64,000 nucleotides of DNA from Branchiostoma floridae (taxonomy: Eukaryota > Chordata > Leptocardii > Amphioxiformes > Branchiostomatidae), in assembly GCF_000003815.2 (NCBI RefSeq), contig NC_049983.1, forward strand, positions 3,037,928 through 3,101,927, given 5' to 3'. Below, piece after piece: positions 46,337-55,521 of this stretch. A model generated the notes under the pieces. That model searched no databases. It had not been told where the DNA came from and saw only the letters and a list, made by a program, of their open reading frames with translations. The number at the start of each line of letters is the position of its first letter. The stretch's first letter is position 1. The translations under genes and the position numbers were made by a program.

Positions 46337-46770
46337 GTAAGATCTCATCTGAACAGCCAATCAGGTGTAAGGTCTCATCTGTACAGCCGATCAGATGTAG
46401 GTCTCTTCTGTCCAACCAATCAGATGTAAGATTGCATATGAACAGCCAATCAGATGTAAAGTCTCCTCTAGCTCTGGACAGCCAGGGGCTCATCTGAACA
46501 GCTGTCAGATTTAATATTAGGTCTCTTCTGTGCAGCTAATAAGATTGAATGTGAGCAGCCAATTAGATATAAGGTCTCATCTGAACAGCCAGTCAGATTC
46601 AAGGTCTCATCTGAAATGTCATTCAGATGTAAGGTCTAATGATAATGTCTGACCGGCCAATCAGAAAGGTACATGTACATGTAAGGTTTCATCTGAAATG
46701 CCAATCAGATGCAACAAGGTCTCATCTGATGAACAGCCAATCAGATGTGAGGTATTCTCTGAGCAGCCAA
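46320..46770 (+). repeat. Tandem repeat made from an exon end plus its splice donor, about 12-14 copies
   Basis: Unit of about 30 bases: gaacagccaatcagatgtaa then ggtctcatct. The first unit is the coding end of the repeat 12 exon (GAACAGCCAATCAGAG) with its true donor gtaaga. Later copies keep the catg/gtaag-like core to varying degree. Confidence 0.93.
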
Positions 46771-46960
46771 TAAGAGAAACTGTCCAGACTTCGAAAATAG
46801 ATGTTACCAAAACTTAAAAAAATTAGAAGTTGACCAGACAATATTGATTGTTTCAAAGAGTGACAGTGACCAACTTTTCTATGTTGAGTTTTATTAGTTG
46901 CAACAAAATTGATCTGCATGAAATAAACTCTCATTTCCACAACCATTTTCCCCACACCAG

Positions 46961-47131
46961 GAAGCCCATTCTCTGTGCTGATCAAGGATGACATTGACGT
47001 GTCCAAGGTCAAGGCGTACGGACCCGGTCTGGAGAAGACGGGCGTCCGTGCCCAGAACATGCAGGTCTTCACTGTGGATCACACCAAGACAGGCAGCGCA
47101 CCTCTGGATGTCAAGGTCACCTCTCAGATGG
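46961..47131 (+). CDS. Filamin exon: end of repeat 12 and start of repeat 13
   Basis: Acceptor is ccccacaccag and donor is gtaggt; phase 1 to phase 1, 57 codons. GSPFSVLIKDDIDVSKVKAY finishes repeat 12. GPGLEKTGVRAQNMQVFTVD, then HTKTGSAPLDVKVTSQMG, is repeat 13 (vertebrate RA.L.QSFQVDTSKAGVAPLQVKV). Confidence 0.97.
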
Positions 47132-47873
47132 GTAGGTCGACTTGTGTTTGTGTGTAGTGAAGATCCTCTGATTGGTTTTTAGTTTTCCTAGGTTAAACTG
47201 CAAGGTAGCCTGGATACCATACCCCAACCTCAAATATCTTCTGCATGATAGATACTTTAAATCGGGCTGGGGTTTGGTAACCAGGCTAACTGCAAGGCAA
47301 AAGAAGATGAAATGAATGTACCTTTTTTTTTTATAAGAAAAGAAATAGCTTTGATCAACAGAACTTAAGATTCCTCTGACAAGCTTAGCACGCACCCTTT
47401 ATGTACTTGGTCAGACTGGATGGTGTCTGAACAGTACTATTGTGCACAATATCTTACACATGGGGTGTGATGTCTTCTCATAAAAGGCTGATCAAGCATT
47501 ATCTTCTTGCTACGTTTGTATATTAGATATGTTGAATAGATACAACTCAGTGTTTTATGTGTCACCCAAGGTACCAGCCCAATGGCGGGTAGAATTGCCT
47601 GACGGCCAATAGGAGGGCTGTGTCCTCCAACAAAAAATTTGAACTACAGCAATGCCAACGTCTGCATCTGGTATTTCTATTATTATAGACAACTTTACTC
47701 CGAGTTCATTTGAACAAGGTCCTGATCATGAATGCCTGTATCAAACATTATTGCAGCCCAGGTATGACGTTAAAACCTACTTTTGCCAATATCATAGCAA
47801 GGACCTCGAACTTAAAGTTACTTCAAACTGTACTTTCAATTCATTTTTGTTGCAATTTGTAATTCTTTTGCAG
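47132..47873 (+). other. Intron within repeat 13
   Basis: Contains the MITE at 47206; the rest shows nothing recognisable. Confidence 0.6.
47206..47288 (+). mobile_element. Palindromic MITE (TAGCCTGG family), copy 4
   Basis: Left tagcctggataccatacccc, right tggggtttggtaaccaggct then a. Flanked by ACTGCAAGG on both sides (9 bases). Confidence 0.9.
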
Positions 47874-47997
47874 GTGCAACAGTGAACACTGAGGTCACCG
47901 ACAACCGTGACGGCACCCACACGGTCAAGTACATCCCGCCCAGCGAGGGCGCCTGCAAGGTCGATGTCAAGTACGACAACCAGAGCATCCCACAGAG
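47874..47997 (+). CDS. Filamin exon: Ig repeat 13, second half
   Basis: Acceptor is ttcttttgcag and donor is gttagt; phase 1 to phase 2. GATVNTEVTDNRDGTHTVKY, IPPSEGACKVDVKYDNQSIP and QR are strands D to G. The Ser of the SPF motif is split between this exon (AG) and the next (T), the only phase 2 junction in the gene as read here. Confidence 0.95.
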
Positions 47998-48590
47998 GTT
48001 AGTTGTCATGCCACCTAGCTTTTCTTTTCATTACTGCAGGCATATTGATGCATATTGCGATTATGGTGAACAAGTTCAGTGATGGCTTCACCACATTTAT
48101 ATAATCTTGGCCAACAAGAAATGCATTCAGTTTTAGATGTGATAGTACCTCAAGATGCTGTCCTTGCATGTATGATATTTGTCCATACGTATATTGTACA
48201 TGTACCAATACTTAAATTGGCTTGATTATTTCCTTTTTGAGAAAAGAAATTTTATCCTCATAGTTTCAAACTATGCCAAGTTTAGGACCTTCTTGTACAA
48301 AATGTATGGTTTGTTGAAACTGATTTGGAGCCTCAGGTTGTTCAAATGACCCATGGTGTGCCCTGTATCTTTTTCAGTCCCTTAAACATTCACTTATCTA
48401 TTTTGCAGTAATTCAATGAAAGTTGAAATTTAGCAAAATGAAAGTATTTGATGTTGTGTACTGTGATTTTTTAAAAGGTTGTCTGAATGACCCAATACTG
48501 ACTTGAAAGTGCATCTTGCATACTGTGATTTTATAGTTGTTGGGAGTAACCCCAATACTGACTTATGATGTTATCCATTATCTATTCCAG
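47998..48590 (+). other. Intron splitting the SPF motif of repeat 13
   Basis: A short duplicated piece (ccaatactgacttgaaag / ccaatactgacttatgat, about 48491 and 48552). Otherwise nothing. Confidence 0.55.
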
Positions 48591-48744
48591 TCCGTTTAAC
48601 GTCCGTGTAGAGCCTCCGTACGATGCCAGTAAGGTTAAGGCGACAGGCCCGGGCCTGCAGCAGGGAGTACCTGCATCCTTCCCCATCTCCTTCACTATCG
48701 ATTGCCGTGATGCTGGCAATGCTGACCTGGAAGTTATCCTGGAG
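48591..48744 (+). CDS. Filamin exon: end of repeat 13 and start of repeat 14
   Basis: Acceptor is tctattccag and donor is gtacag; phase 2 to phase 0. [40 protein letters not shown] and [12 protein letters not shown] match vertebrate [23 protein letters not shown] and GVPASLPVEFTIDAKDAG at the start of repeat 14. Confidence 0.97.
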
Positions 48745-48984
48745 GTACAGTGCTGAGATATGTTTGTTATTCATAGACAATAAGTCCCAGAAAAAGGCCG
48801 CCCATCGATACCTTACACTAAGAACTTTTATTGAATCAAAGACTGGACTGTGTGATAGGGACCTAACTGTAATGATGAGTGATTGATCGCACTGGAAGCG
48901 AAACTTTGTAAATACTATAACTCAATAAGAGTATGACTATGTGTGTATGTGTAATAAGTCCCTTCACATTGTGGCTTCGACGTG

Positions 48985-49230
48985 GCAGGTATCATCATGG
49001 TACTATTGGTAGGCTGTTTAGGCCAGGCCATAGAGGTCCTGGGTCAGAATCTTCTGACATGCCATATTGACACTGTACCCTTCCGAAAGGCACTCTGAAG
49101 ACTTTCCTAACTCACTTGGTAAAAATGAGTACTACATAAAACTACTGTTACGTCCTCGGATAGGACATTGAATGGAACTCCCAGTGTTTGAGGAGACCCA
49201 CACCAGGAGCACGTCAAAGAACTCACCACA
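48985..49230 (+). repeat. SINE-like dispersed repeat, copy 1
   Basis: Blocks ggtcctgggtcagaatct, gaaaggcactctgaagac, tttcctaactcacttgg, aaaatgagtactac, then ctcggataggacattgaatg and caccaggagcacgtcaaaga. The first blocks recur at 52435, the latter at 50930/51480. Confidence 0.6.
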
Positions 49231-50067
49231 GCTATCGAAAAGATAAGGAGTCCTTCCCGGTCTGAGCGCATCAAATAAATCTGTACAGATATGTAGCTTT
49301 AACTGTTCAGTTCAGAAAAGCCGGCACAACCTACTAATTATAAAATTTAATATTAGTTTGGAAACAAAACAAGATGCTGTCAAGTTGACTGGAATAAGGC
49401 TGTAAACTGTCACCTATTTCACTATACAACTCTTCAACAAAAGACCTTTCCAATGATACCATAGTTTGAATGTACCAAACCACAGGAACTTTAAATTATT
49501 ATACACAGATGTCACAGTTTAAACTGAACCTATATGTAAACCAGACGTACATTTGTAACCTGAGCGTAAAACGTGTGGTGACAAGATGATGGACTGTCCG
49601 TCGAGTAAGTATGCTGAAGGGCTCAACATGCCCTGCATTTCTGTGGGACATTCTGGCCAAGATGTAGGCTGCAAGAATCTTAGGGGCATCAAGACTTGGC
49701 TACAGCTCCTTAGATGCCTCAAGTCTGTCCTTTCTGTCTCAATCCTAATGGTATTTCGTGTGTTCTTCCTAAATTTTTGATTGCAAGAAGATCTGCATTA
49801 TATGATTATAATTTTTGTATCCTTTACAACATGCTTTCTCTCTGACCGGTCCAGAGGAGAGTGATGGTGTAATGTTCACGTTCACCCTTGACCTAAATGC
49901 AATAACGAGGTAATACGATACCCAGGGGTCCCAGAATATCTTGGTCAATCCCTCGCAAGTCTCAAGGGCAGTATCAAGTTTTATTCACACCAGCCAAGAT
50001 CTCTTCATAGAGCATGTTTATCGGAACCACAGTACAGTTTTCGCCGTCGTCACAGTCTGTTGGAAGT

Positions 50068-50290
50068 ATGGACGGACCGAAAATCTGTTACGCTTGTGGA
50101 AGCCTTGTTTGGGGACCGTTCTCGCAAATGCAACGAGCGGCGCTTCCATGGACGGGAAATAGGGAGAGATTAGCGGGAAGTAAAGCGGCTCTGAGAGTTG
50201 TTTACCTCGGCAGGAACGACAGGCCGAGTGTAAGGATGGGTTGTCCGAATCCTTGCAAGTCAAACTCGCCAGAATTTCATCTACGTGGGG
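50068..50290 (+). other. Possible unrelated coding segment with paired cysteines in the intron
   Basis: An ATG at 50068 opens a GC-richer frame reading MDGPKICYACGSLVWGPFSQ, then RNDRPSVRMGCPNPCKSN. CYAC and CPNPC could form a zinc-binding site. A donor-like gtgagg follows near 50290. No family is recognised, and an old mobile-element fragment is equally possible. Confidence 0.25.
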
Positions 50291-50924
50291 TGAGGTACAA
50301 GTTAGCTGGTGCAACAGATATTCCATGTATCTTCCGTTTTATTACATGGTCAACGGTTGATCATTGTCGTCAATCTTTGTTGTTATTTTGCATTTGGTGA
50401 ATTCCTTTGTGTAATGTAATAGCCTATCAGATTAAAGTAGGACTTGTAGGAATGCAGTGTCACATATTGATATATGACAACTTACTCGCGTGCATATGTA
50501 TGGCAAATATTATTAATGTTACGTCATTCAGGAAAATGTGATAAATTTTGATCTTGATCATTCTGAAATAGGCAATCAAAGAGAGGATAATGTCGAGCAT
50601 GGTCAATACCCTAAACTTTCAATCCAACATAAGAAAGCTTTTAGACTGACTCCCTAAAGTTTAGACTGTTCCTACATCTTCTTTAGGATTACAGTATACA
50701 ACTTTTTTTCTACTCAATTGTCAACAAATTACTAGCCCCAAAGGCCACTTAGAGATGTACACTGTTGGTTACATTTTGTTGACTTATTATTATTATTACT
50801 AAGGACTAAGAACTTTAAGGCATCTCTTCTCCTTCAGTCAAAATTTAGAAACATCTTAATTGAGACAATATGACATTTAGGACTATCTGAACCAAAAAAG
50901 GAGAAGCTAGACTGTAGTCTACTT

Positions 50925-51620
50925 AGCAATGATCCCTCGGATAGGACGTTAAAGGGGCATTCCACTCCAGAAGGGAGTCTTGTTTTCCAATAGATAATGT
51001 GTCAATGAATACATAATCAGCCGAATTTTGTGGAATTCACCTTGGGATGAATTACGTGATGTGTGTTTTATAAAACAATAATGACACTCACAAAACCCAT
51101 GCAGACCCTACCCATGCATTCCCTTTACGCATAGACACTTTGTTTATCGTACATATTTTCGGACTAAATGAGGTACGCTAAGCACACCGAGAAGGCAAAT
51201 TGCTCATAAGATAGCAAAGAATACAAGAACATGACGAGATTTCTTAGCGAACCTGAAATTAGTTTTGTAACCTTACCTTAAAGTTTTGCATTGTATTCAA
51301 CCATAAGATTAATTCAATTAGAGGGTACTTGGGGAGTTTAGTAGAAGACTGAATGCTTTTGAGGCATGTGGAGAAACTGGGTACTTTATCGTATAATGTG
51401 AAGTAGTATGCAGTTATCACTTCCTAAAATTAATAACTATCGGAAAATAACACTCCCATGTGGAGTGGAATGCCCCTTTAAATGGAGGTCCCGTGTCTGG
51501 GGAGAGCCATACCCCAGGCACGTTAAAGAACCCGCCACACGTGCGATGGTGCGGTGTAAGTGATTCAAAACCTACAGTACCTTGGCCGCACCTGGGGCAA
51601 TTACTGTTGTATTGAGGTCA
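50925..51620 (+). repeat. Dispersed repeat interrupted by a DNA element
   Basis: Left part ccctcggataggacg and right part tggaggtcccgtgtctgggg, ccaggcacgttaaagaaccc belong to one repeat split by the insertion at 50953. The related uninterrupted sequence is at 49150-49225. Confidence 0.7.
50953..51477 (+). mobile_element. Non-autonomous DNA element with TTAA target duplication
   Basis: Inverted ends AGGGGCATTCCACTCCA and TGGAGTGGAATGCCCCT, flanked by TTAA on both sides (50949-50952 and 51478-51481). TTAA fits piggyBac-type insertion. No coding capacity. Confidence 0.85.
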
Positions 51621-51821
51621 CCTGAGTGGCGCCAAATGGCAGCTCGCTCCAGACCCTTGCGATTCAGCCCCGCCTATTGTAAGCTCCTCGCAATTCTGCC
51701 CCTGGCTGCAATGAGTGAGTAGTCGGCCCACCCAATAACACAAAAAATAACACAATAACATGACAAGTGATTAGGAATAGGAAGGAGGGAATAAATGAAT
51801 AAAATCTTTCCTTTTATCCAG

Positions 51822-52011
51822 GACCCCGATGGCAGGATGAAGAGCCCAGAGATCCACGACAATGGAGACGGGACCTACACCATCACCTACACCCCCGAGC
51901 AGTCCGGAAACTACACCATCGAGATCAAGTATGGCGGCGAGCAGGTCCCGCGCTCTCCCTTCCGCATCACCGTCAAACCCACCGGAGATGCCAACAAGTG
52001 CTCCGTCACAG
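51822..52011 (+). CDS. Filamin exon: rest of repeat 14 and start of repeat 15
   Basis: Acceptor is cttttatccag and donor is gtatgg; phase 0 to phase 1. [40 protein letters not shown] and [20 protein letters not shown] end repeat 14. The last codons VT start repeat 15 (vertebrate TGDASKCTVT). Confidence 0.97.
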
Positions 52012-52046
52012 GTATGGGACATGAATGGAGCTGTAACATCGACTAT

Positions 52047-52254
52047 CATAATTCCACCAGGTGCCATAACACCGCCACCTAAAAAAACGTTAGTGTAGAG
52101 GTCTTTCCAAGATTGTCTTGAACACCGAATGTTAAATGTAATCCTAAATGTAATACTAACAATTCAGATATTTAGGTGTTGAAAACAATCTTGAGAAGGC
52201 CTCTATAACAACGTTTTTTGAGGTGGCGGTATTATGGCACCTGGTGGAATTATG
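52047..52254 (+). mobile_element. MITE family D (cataattccacc ends), copy 1
   Basis: Left cataattccaccaggtgcca then taacaccgccacct, right aggtggcggtattatggcac then ctggtggaattatg. Interior has agaggtctttccaagattgt and its inverted partner. Confidence 0.93.
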
Positions 52255-52434
52255 AGAATGTATGTTACATGTGTCTTCTCTCTGACCACACCTACTAGTT
52301 CTTTTGGTTCTTTGGAAATTCTAAAGTAAGGACTCAGCAAGAGGTCAACAATGAAAACAGAGGGCTAATATAAGAGTGAAACTTGAGTTGTGGTGTTGGT
52401 GTGTTGCAATGATAGGGTATGTAGCCCAGACTTA

Positions 52435-52555
52435 CATTTAGGCCTTGGGTCAGATCTCCCAGCATGGCCTGCTGAGGTTGTGTCTTGGGAAAGGCACTTT
52501 CACAACTGTCCTCAATTCACTCACTGACAGGTGAAAATGAGTACCTGACTGTATG
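52435..52555 (+). repeat. SINE-like dispersed repeat, copy 2
   Basis: Blocks gccttgggtcagatctccc, ggaaaggcactttcacaac, tgtcctcaattcactcac and gaaaatgagtacctgactg parallel those at 49025-49130. Such blocks are typical of tRNA-derived SINE bodies in marine deuterostomes, though no tRNA head is clear. Confidence 0.6.
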
Positions 52556-52900
52556 TGTGGTTAGAGACTCTGAGTCTTTTCTCTTTAAGTTTGTGTATTT
52601 CGCAAGATGTCTTTTTCCGAATCTTCTTTTCAGTAGTATCATCTTTCTTCTCTTGACTGGTGGTGTTGCTTGTCAGAAAATGCAAACTCTCAACTTTTGT
52701 CTTCTTTTTCATTTTATTGAGGTTTTGTCAAACAATACCTGTTACCCATCTTCTGCAATGATCACACATATGATCACACATCTCTATCTCTTACCATTGT
52801 TTTTTGTGTCATCATCTACCTACCTTTTTTTACCTGTTGAATTCACCACCTGTCTGACTCTTCTACGCTCTCACCTGTGGTGTCATCCTGTTGTCTGTAG

Positions 52901-52945
52901 TGCGCATCAGCCCACCCGGGCGTGTTGGGCAGGGGCAGTGGATAG
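52901..52945 (+). CDS. Filamin small exon at the start of repeat 15
   Basis: Acceptor is gttgtctgtag and donor is gtaagg; phase 1 to phase 1, 15 codons reading VRISPPGRVGQGQWIG. Vertebrate filamins carry a short insert of similar length and position ([26 protein letters not shown]), so this is probably its counterpart. Being symmetric it can be skipped in frame; the flanking exons also join directly in phase 1. Confidence 0.8.
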   Translation, partial: CASAHPGVLGRGSG

Positions 52946-54062
52946 GTAAGGTCACAGACATGAAAGGGTACCCCCTTCTAACTCATACCTACCATGTGTT
53001 TCAGTGCACCAGCTATGCTGGTGTGTTTTTTGGTCATTGGTATATGCATTGTAGACAAAAAGGTGGCTTGTACTGAGTAGAAATAAACAAGGTATGATGT
53101 GTGAAGAGTTAGATGGGGATGCACTGGAGCTATCAAGGTGTGGCATTCTACCAAGACATTTCCCATGTTGGCCATGTTTTGTATTATATTGATGTATTAG
53201 ATTTGTATGTTCGAAAGATGGCCAATATGAGATGTCCTGTTTTGGCTTTGTGTGAAGGATAATGCACGAACGCTGTTTTACTTGGCTGCTAAAAAAGATT
53301 TTGAAAACTGCTTCTCAAATTGTAGAGACAGCAAACATCATTGACGAATATGCTTTTGAACATTCACAAGACTGTTGTAAGATTCCTTTGTACCATTCCC
53401 CTTGACATAGTGGACCTGAGTTATCAAAACCGATTTGTTCATGCTTTAGTCACACAAAGAACAAAGTGTTAGATGTCAACGTAGAATGCCACCGACATTG
53501 ACTGTCCTACCATTTTACATCTCATGCTGTAGTCTGTGTGGTCTGTGTTACAGCTTCAGTAGTTATAGGTGGAGCTATTGCACGATTTGAAAGTTTATGA
53601 TGCTTGATGATTTGCTATATTGCTGCATGATAGGAATGGAGTGAAGCAATTCTTGTCTGAGGTTTCCAGCATTTGGCCAAGAATGAAAAATTTTAGTATG
53701 AAGGAGGATAAAACATTCATTTGAAAGTTACAAAAGAAATGTATCAAAGTGGATGGAAAGAAGTCCTTTTGTTGTCTTTATTGAAAAGAGGCCCCAAGCT
53801 TTTCTACAGAGTATTGCAACAGAGCACTGTATACCAATATGCTCTTTTTCCTGCAGAAAATTTCTTGTAGAAAATAGTACAAGTTAACATTTTCTGGTAG
53901 ATGTGCAATCTTTTAAAAAAACATTGCACCAAACCTTTCAACTTTTTTTTCAAATCGGGAGGAAGTAGTCTTCTTACCACTTACGACAATTCTGCAATCC
54001 TTTTACAAACTCCTGCATCAAACCATCTAAACAAGGTCACCTTCGCCCCCCTCCCACCCTAG

Positions 54063-54310
54063 GTGACGGCATGCAGCCCTACATCCAGATCGGAGAGGAG
54101 ACCTGCGTCACCGTCAACTGCAAGACTGCCGGCAAGGGCAAGGTCAACTGCACCATCCAGGACGCCAACGGCGAGGATGTGGACGTTGACGTGGTCGAGA
54201 ACGACGACGGAACGTTCGACATCTTCTACACCGCGCAGCAACAGGGAGAGTACACCATCACCATCAGGTTTGGAGGTCAACACATCCAGGGCAGCCCCTA
54301 TAAAGTACAG
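54063..54310 (+). CDS. Filamin exon: Ig repeat 15
   Basis: Acceptor is tcccaccctag and donor is gtaaga; phase 1 to phase 0, 82 full codons. [60 protein letters not shown] and [13 protein letters not shown] match vertebrate repeat 15 ([38 protein letters not shown]). In vertebrates hinge 1 follows directly, so everything from here to the window edge sits at the hinge 1 position. Confidence 0.98.
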
Positions 54311-54352
54311 GTAAGACAGTCTTCTTTAGCTAACTACAGTAACATACATTCG

Positions 54353-54551
54353 CATAATTCCACCAGGTGCCATTATACCGCCACCTCAAAAAACGTTATA
54401 GAGGCCTTCTCATGATTGTCTTCAACACCTAAATATCTGAATTGTATTACATTTAGGATATTTAACATTCGGTGTTCAAGACAATCTTGGGAAGACCTCT
54501 TTACTAGCGTTTTTTTGAGGTAGTGGTATTATGGCACCTAGTGGAATTATG
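54353..54551 (+). mobile_element. MITE family D, copy 2
   Basis: Ends cataattccaccaggtgcca and atggcacctagtggaattat then g. The interior is present in the opposite orientation to copy 1 (gttcaagacaatcttgggaa on the right side). It starts only 42 bases after the repeat 15 donor. Confidence 0.93.
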
Positions 54552-55278
54552 ATAATTGATGTTACATGTATGTGTTTTTCCACATCCTAAGACATTTTTC
54601 TGTATTCCAAGATGTTCTGCAATATTCTTGGATGTTGCTCTACATCCTTGAACATTCTTTTGTATTGCAAGATGTTATCCTAAGATTTCTTACTATATCC
54701 TAAGACCTTTAGCTTCTTCCATTATCCTAAGACATTTTGCATAACACAATATTAAGACGTTCTAGTGCATCTTAAGAAATTGATTTCTTTTGTACCCTAA
54801 GACATTCTGCTACTTCTTAAAATTCTCATCATCCATTACCGTCCCATACAATGTATCTGCTACTTATTTCCGAGCATTCACATTTCCAATATATACATTC
54901 TTGTCACACAACTTTGCTATTCTTTACCTCACTGTTTCTTACTTTCTTTTGTAAATATGTTTTCTCTCCATTACCTTCCTTTTCCTAACCTTTGTTTCAC
55001 TTACATCATATTTATTTCAGCCATCAAAATGTTTCTTCAACTTTTCTGATTCTTGCCCTTCTTTCTTCTGCTACTTCAAACTTTTGAAGAGCCCCCTTGC
55101 TGTCCTTGTGGGTATAACATGACACAGAATGCCTTTGTCCCATCCAGTGCAATACCTCACAGATCAATACCTCGCAATAAAAACAAATGGCAACACTGTT
55201 GGAAACCTTTCTTTAGAATCACGCTCAGGTCAGCTTGCATTACGTAAGCTGGCTTGCTTGTATTTTCCAAATGAGCGG

Positions 55279-55290
55279 TATAAAAAAGGG
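55279..55290 (+). promoter_or_regulatory. Candidate internal promoter: TATA box plus adjacent GC box
   Basis: The sequence gcggTATAAAAAAG is immediately followed by GGGGCGGAGC (GC box, 55288-55297). A TATA box here predicts transcription starting near 55305-55315, about 180 bases before the ATG at 55495. The combination sits in an otherwise AT-rich intron and just before the coiled-coil exons. The GC box lies downstream rather than upstream of the TATA element, which is atypical. No transcript evidence is available. Confidence 0.45.
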
Positions 55291-55490
55291 GGCGGAGCTA
55301 AACAAGGTTGAAGTTGTAACAGCTGGAAACCACCCTGTGGAAGTCTTCACAGGCCTGGTTGGTTTGCTGGGTCAACTGACTAGTTTACAGATTAGGGGAC
55401 CCGTATGAACTTCAGTTAGGCTTTCGTAGGGCTAGTTCCTGCACAGACGTTTCCCAACCCATCCCATCCTACCAAACCCTACCCCCTCAG

Positions 55491-55521
55491 GACTATGGCC
55501 ACGCACTACACAGTGGTTTGG
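55491..55521 (+). CDS. Candidate alternative first coding exon (ATG at 55495) for a short coiled-coil filamin isoform
   Basis: ATG at 55495 has A at -3 and G at +4 and encodes MATHYTVVW before the strong donor gtaaga at 55522. This leaves phase 0, exactly what the exon at 57557 needs. A predicted leader from about 55310 contains one minimal upstream ORF (55405-55419). Read instead as an internal exon after 54310 (acceptor ccccctcag at 55490), its 31 bases would shift the frame and reach a stop in the next exon. A first exon is therefore the reading that works. Exon 5' end is not defined by the sequence. Confidence 0.45.

Larger units (their letters stand above)
48745..51821 (+). other. Intron within repeat 14
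   Basis: Holds SINE-like sequence (48985), a possible unrelated open reading frame (50068) and a TTAA-flanked element (50953) inserted in a dispersed repeat. No filamin exon seen. Confidence 0.6.
52012..54062 (+). other. Introns around the small repeat 15 exon
   Basis: Holds the MITE at 52047 and SINE-like sequence at 52435; the exon at 52901 lies inside. From 52946 to 54062 nothing is recognised. Confidence 0.6.

Noticed and set aside
55020-55110. Possible exon after tttatttcag (PSKCFFNFSDSC...)
   Set aside because: Phe/Ser/Cys-rich T-rich translation, no good donor and no compatible phase.
55491-55521. Internal exon of the full-length transcript following 54310
   Set aside because: Its 31 bases would shift the frame and meet a stop (TGA) early in the exon at 57557. 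Kept only as a candidate first exon.
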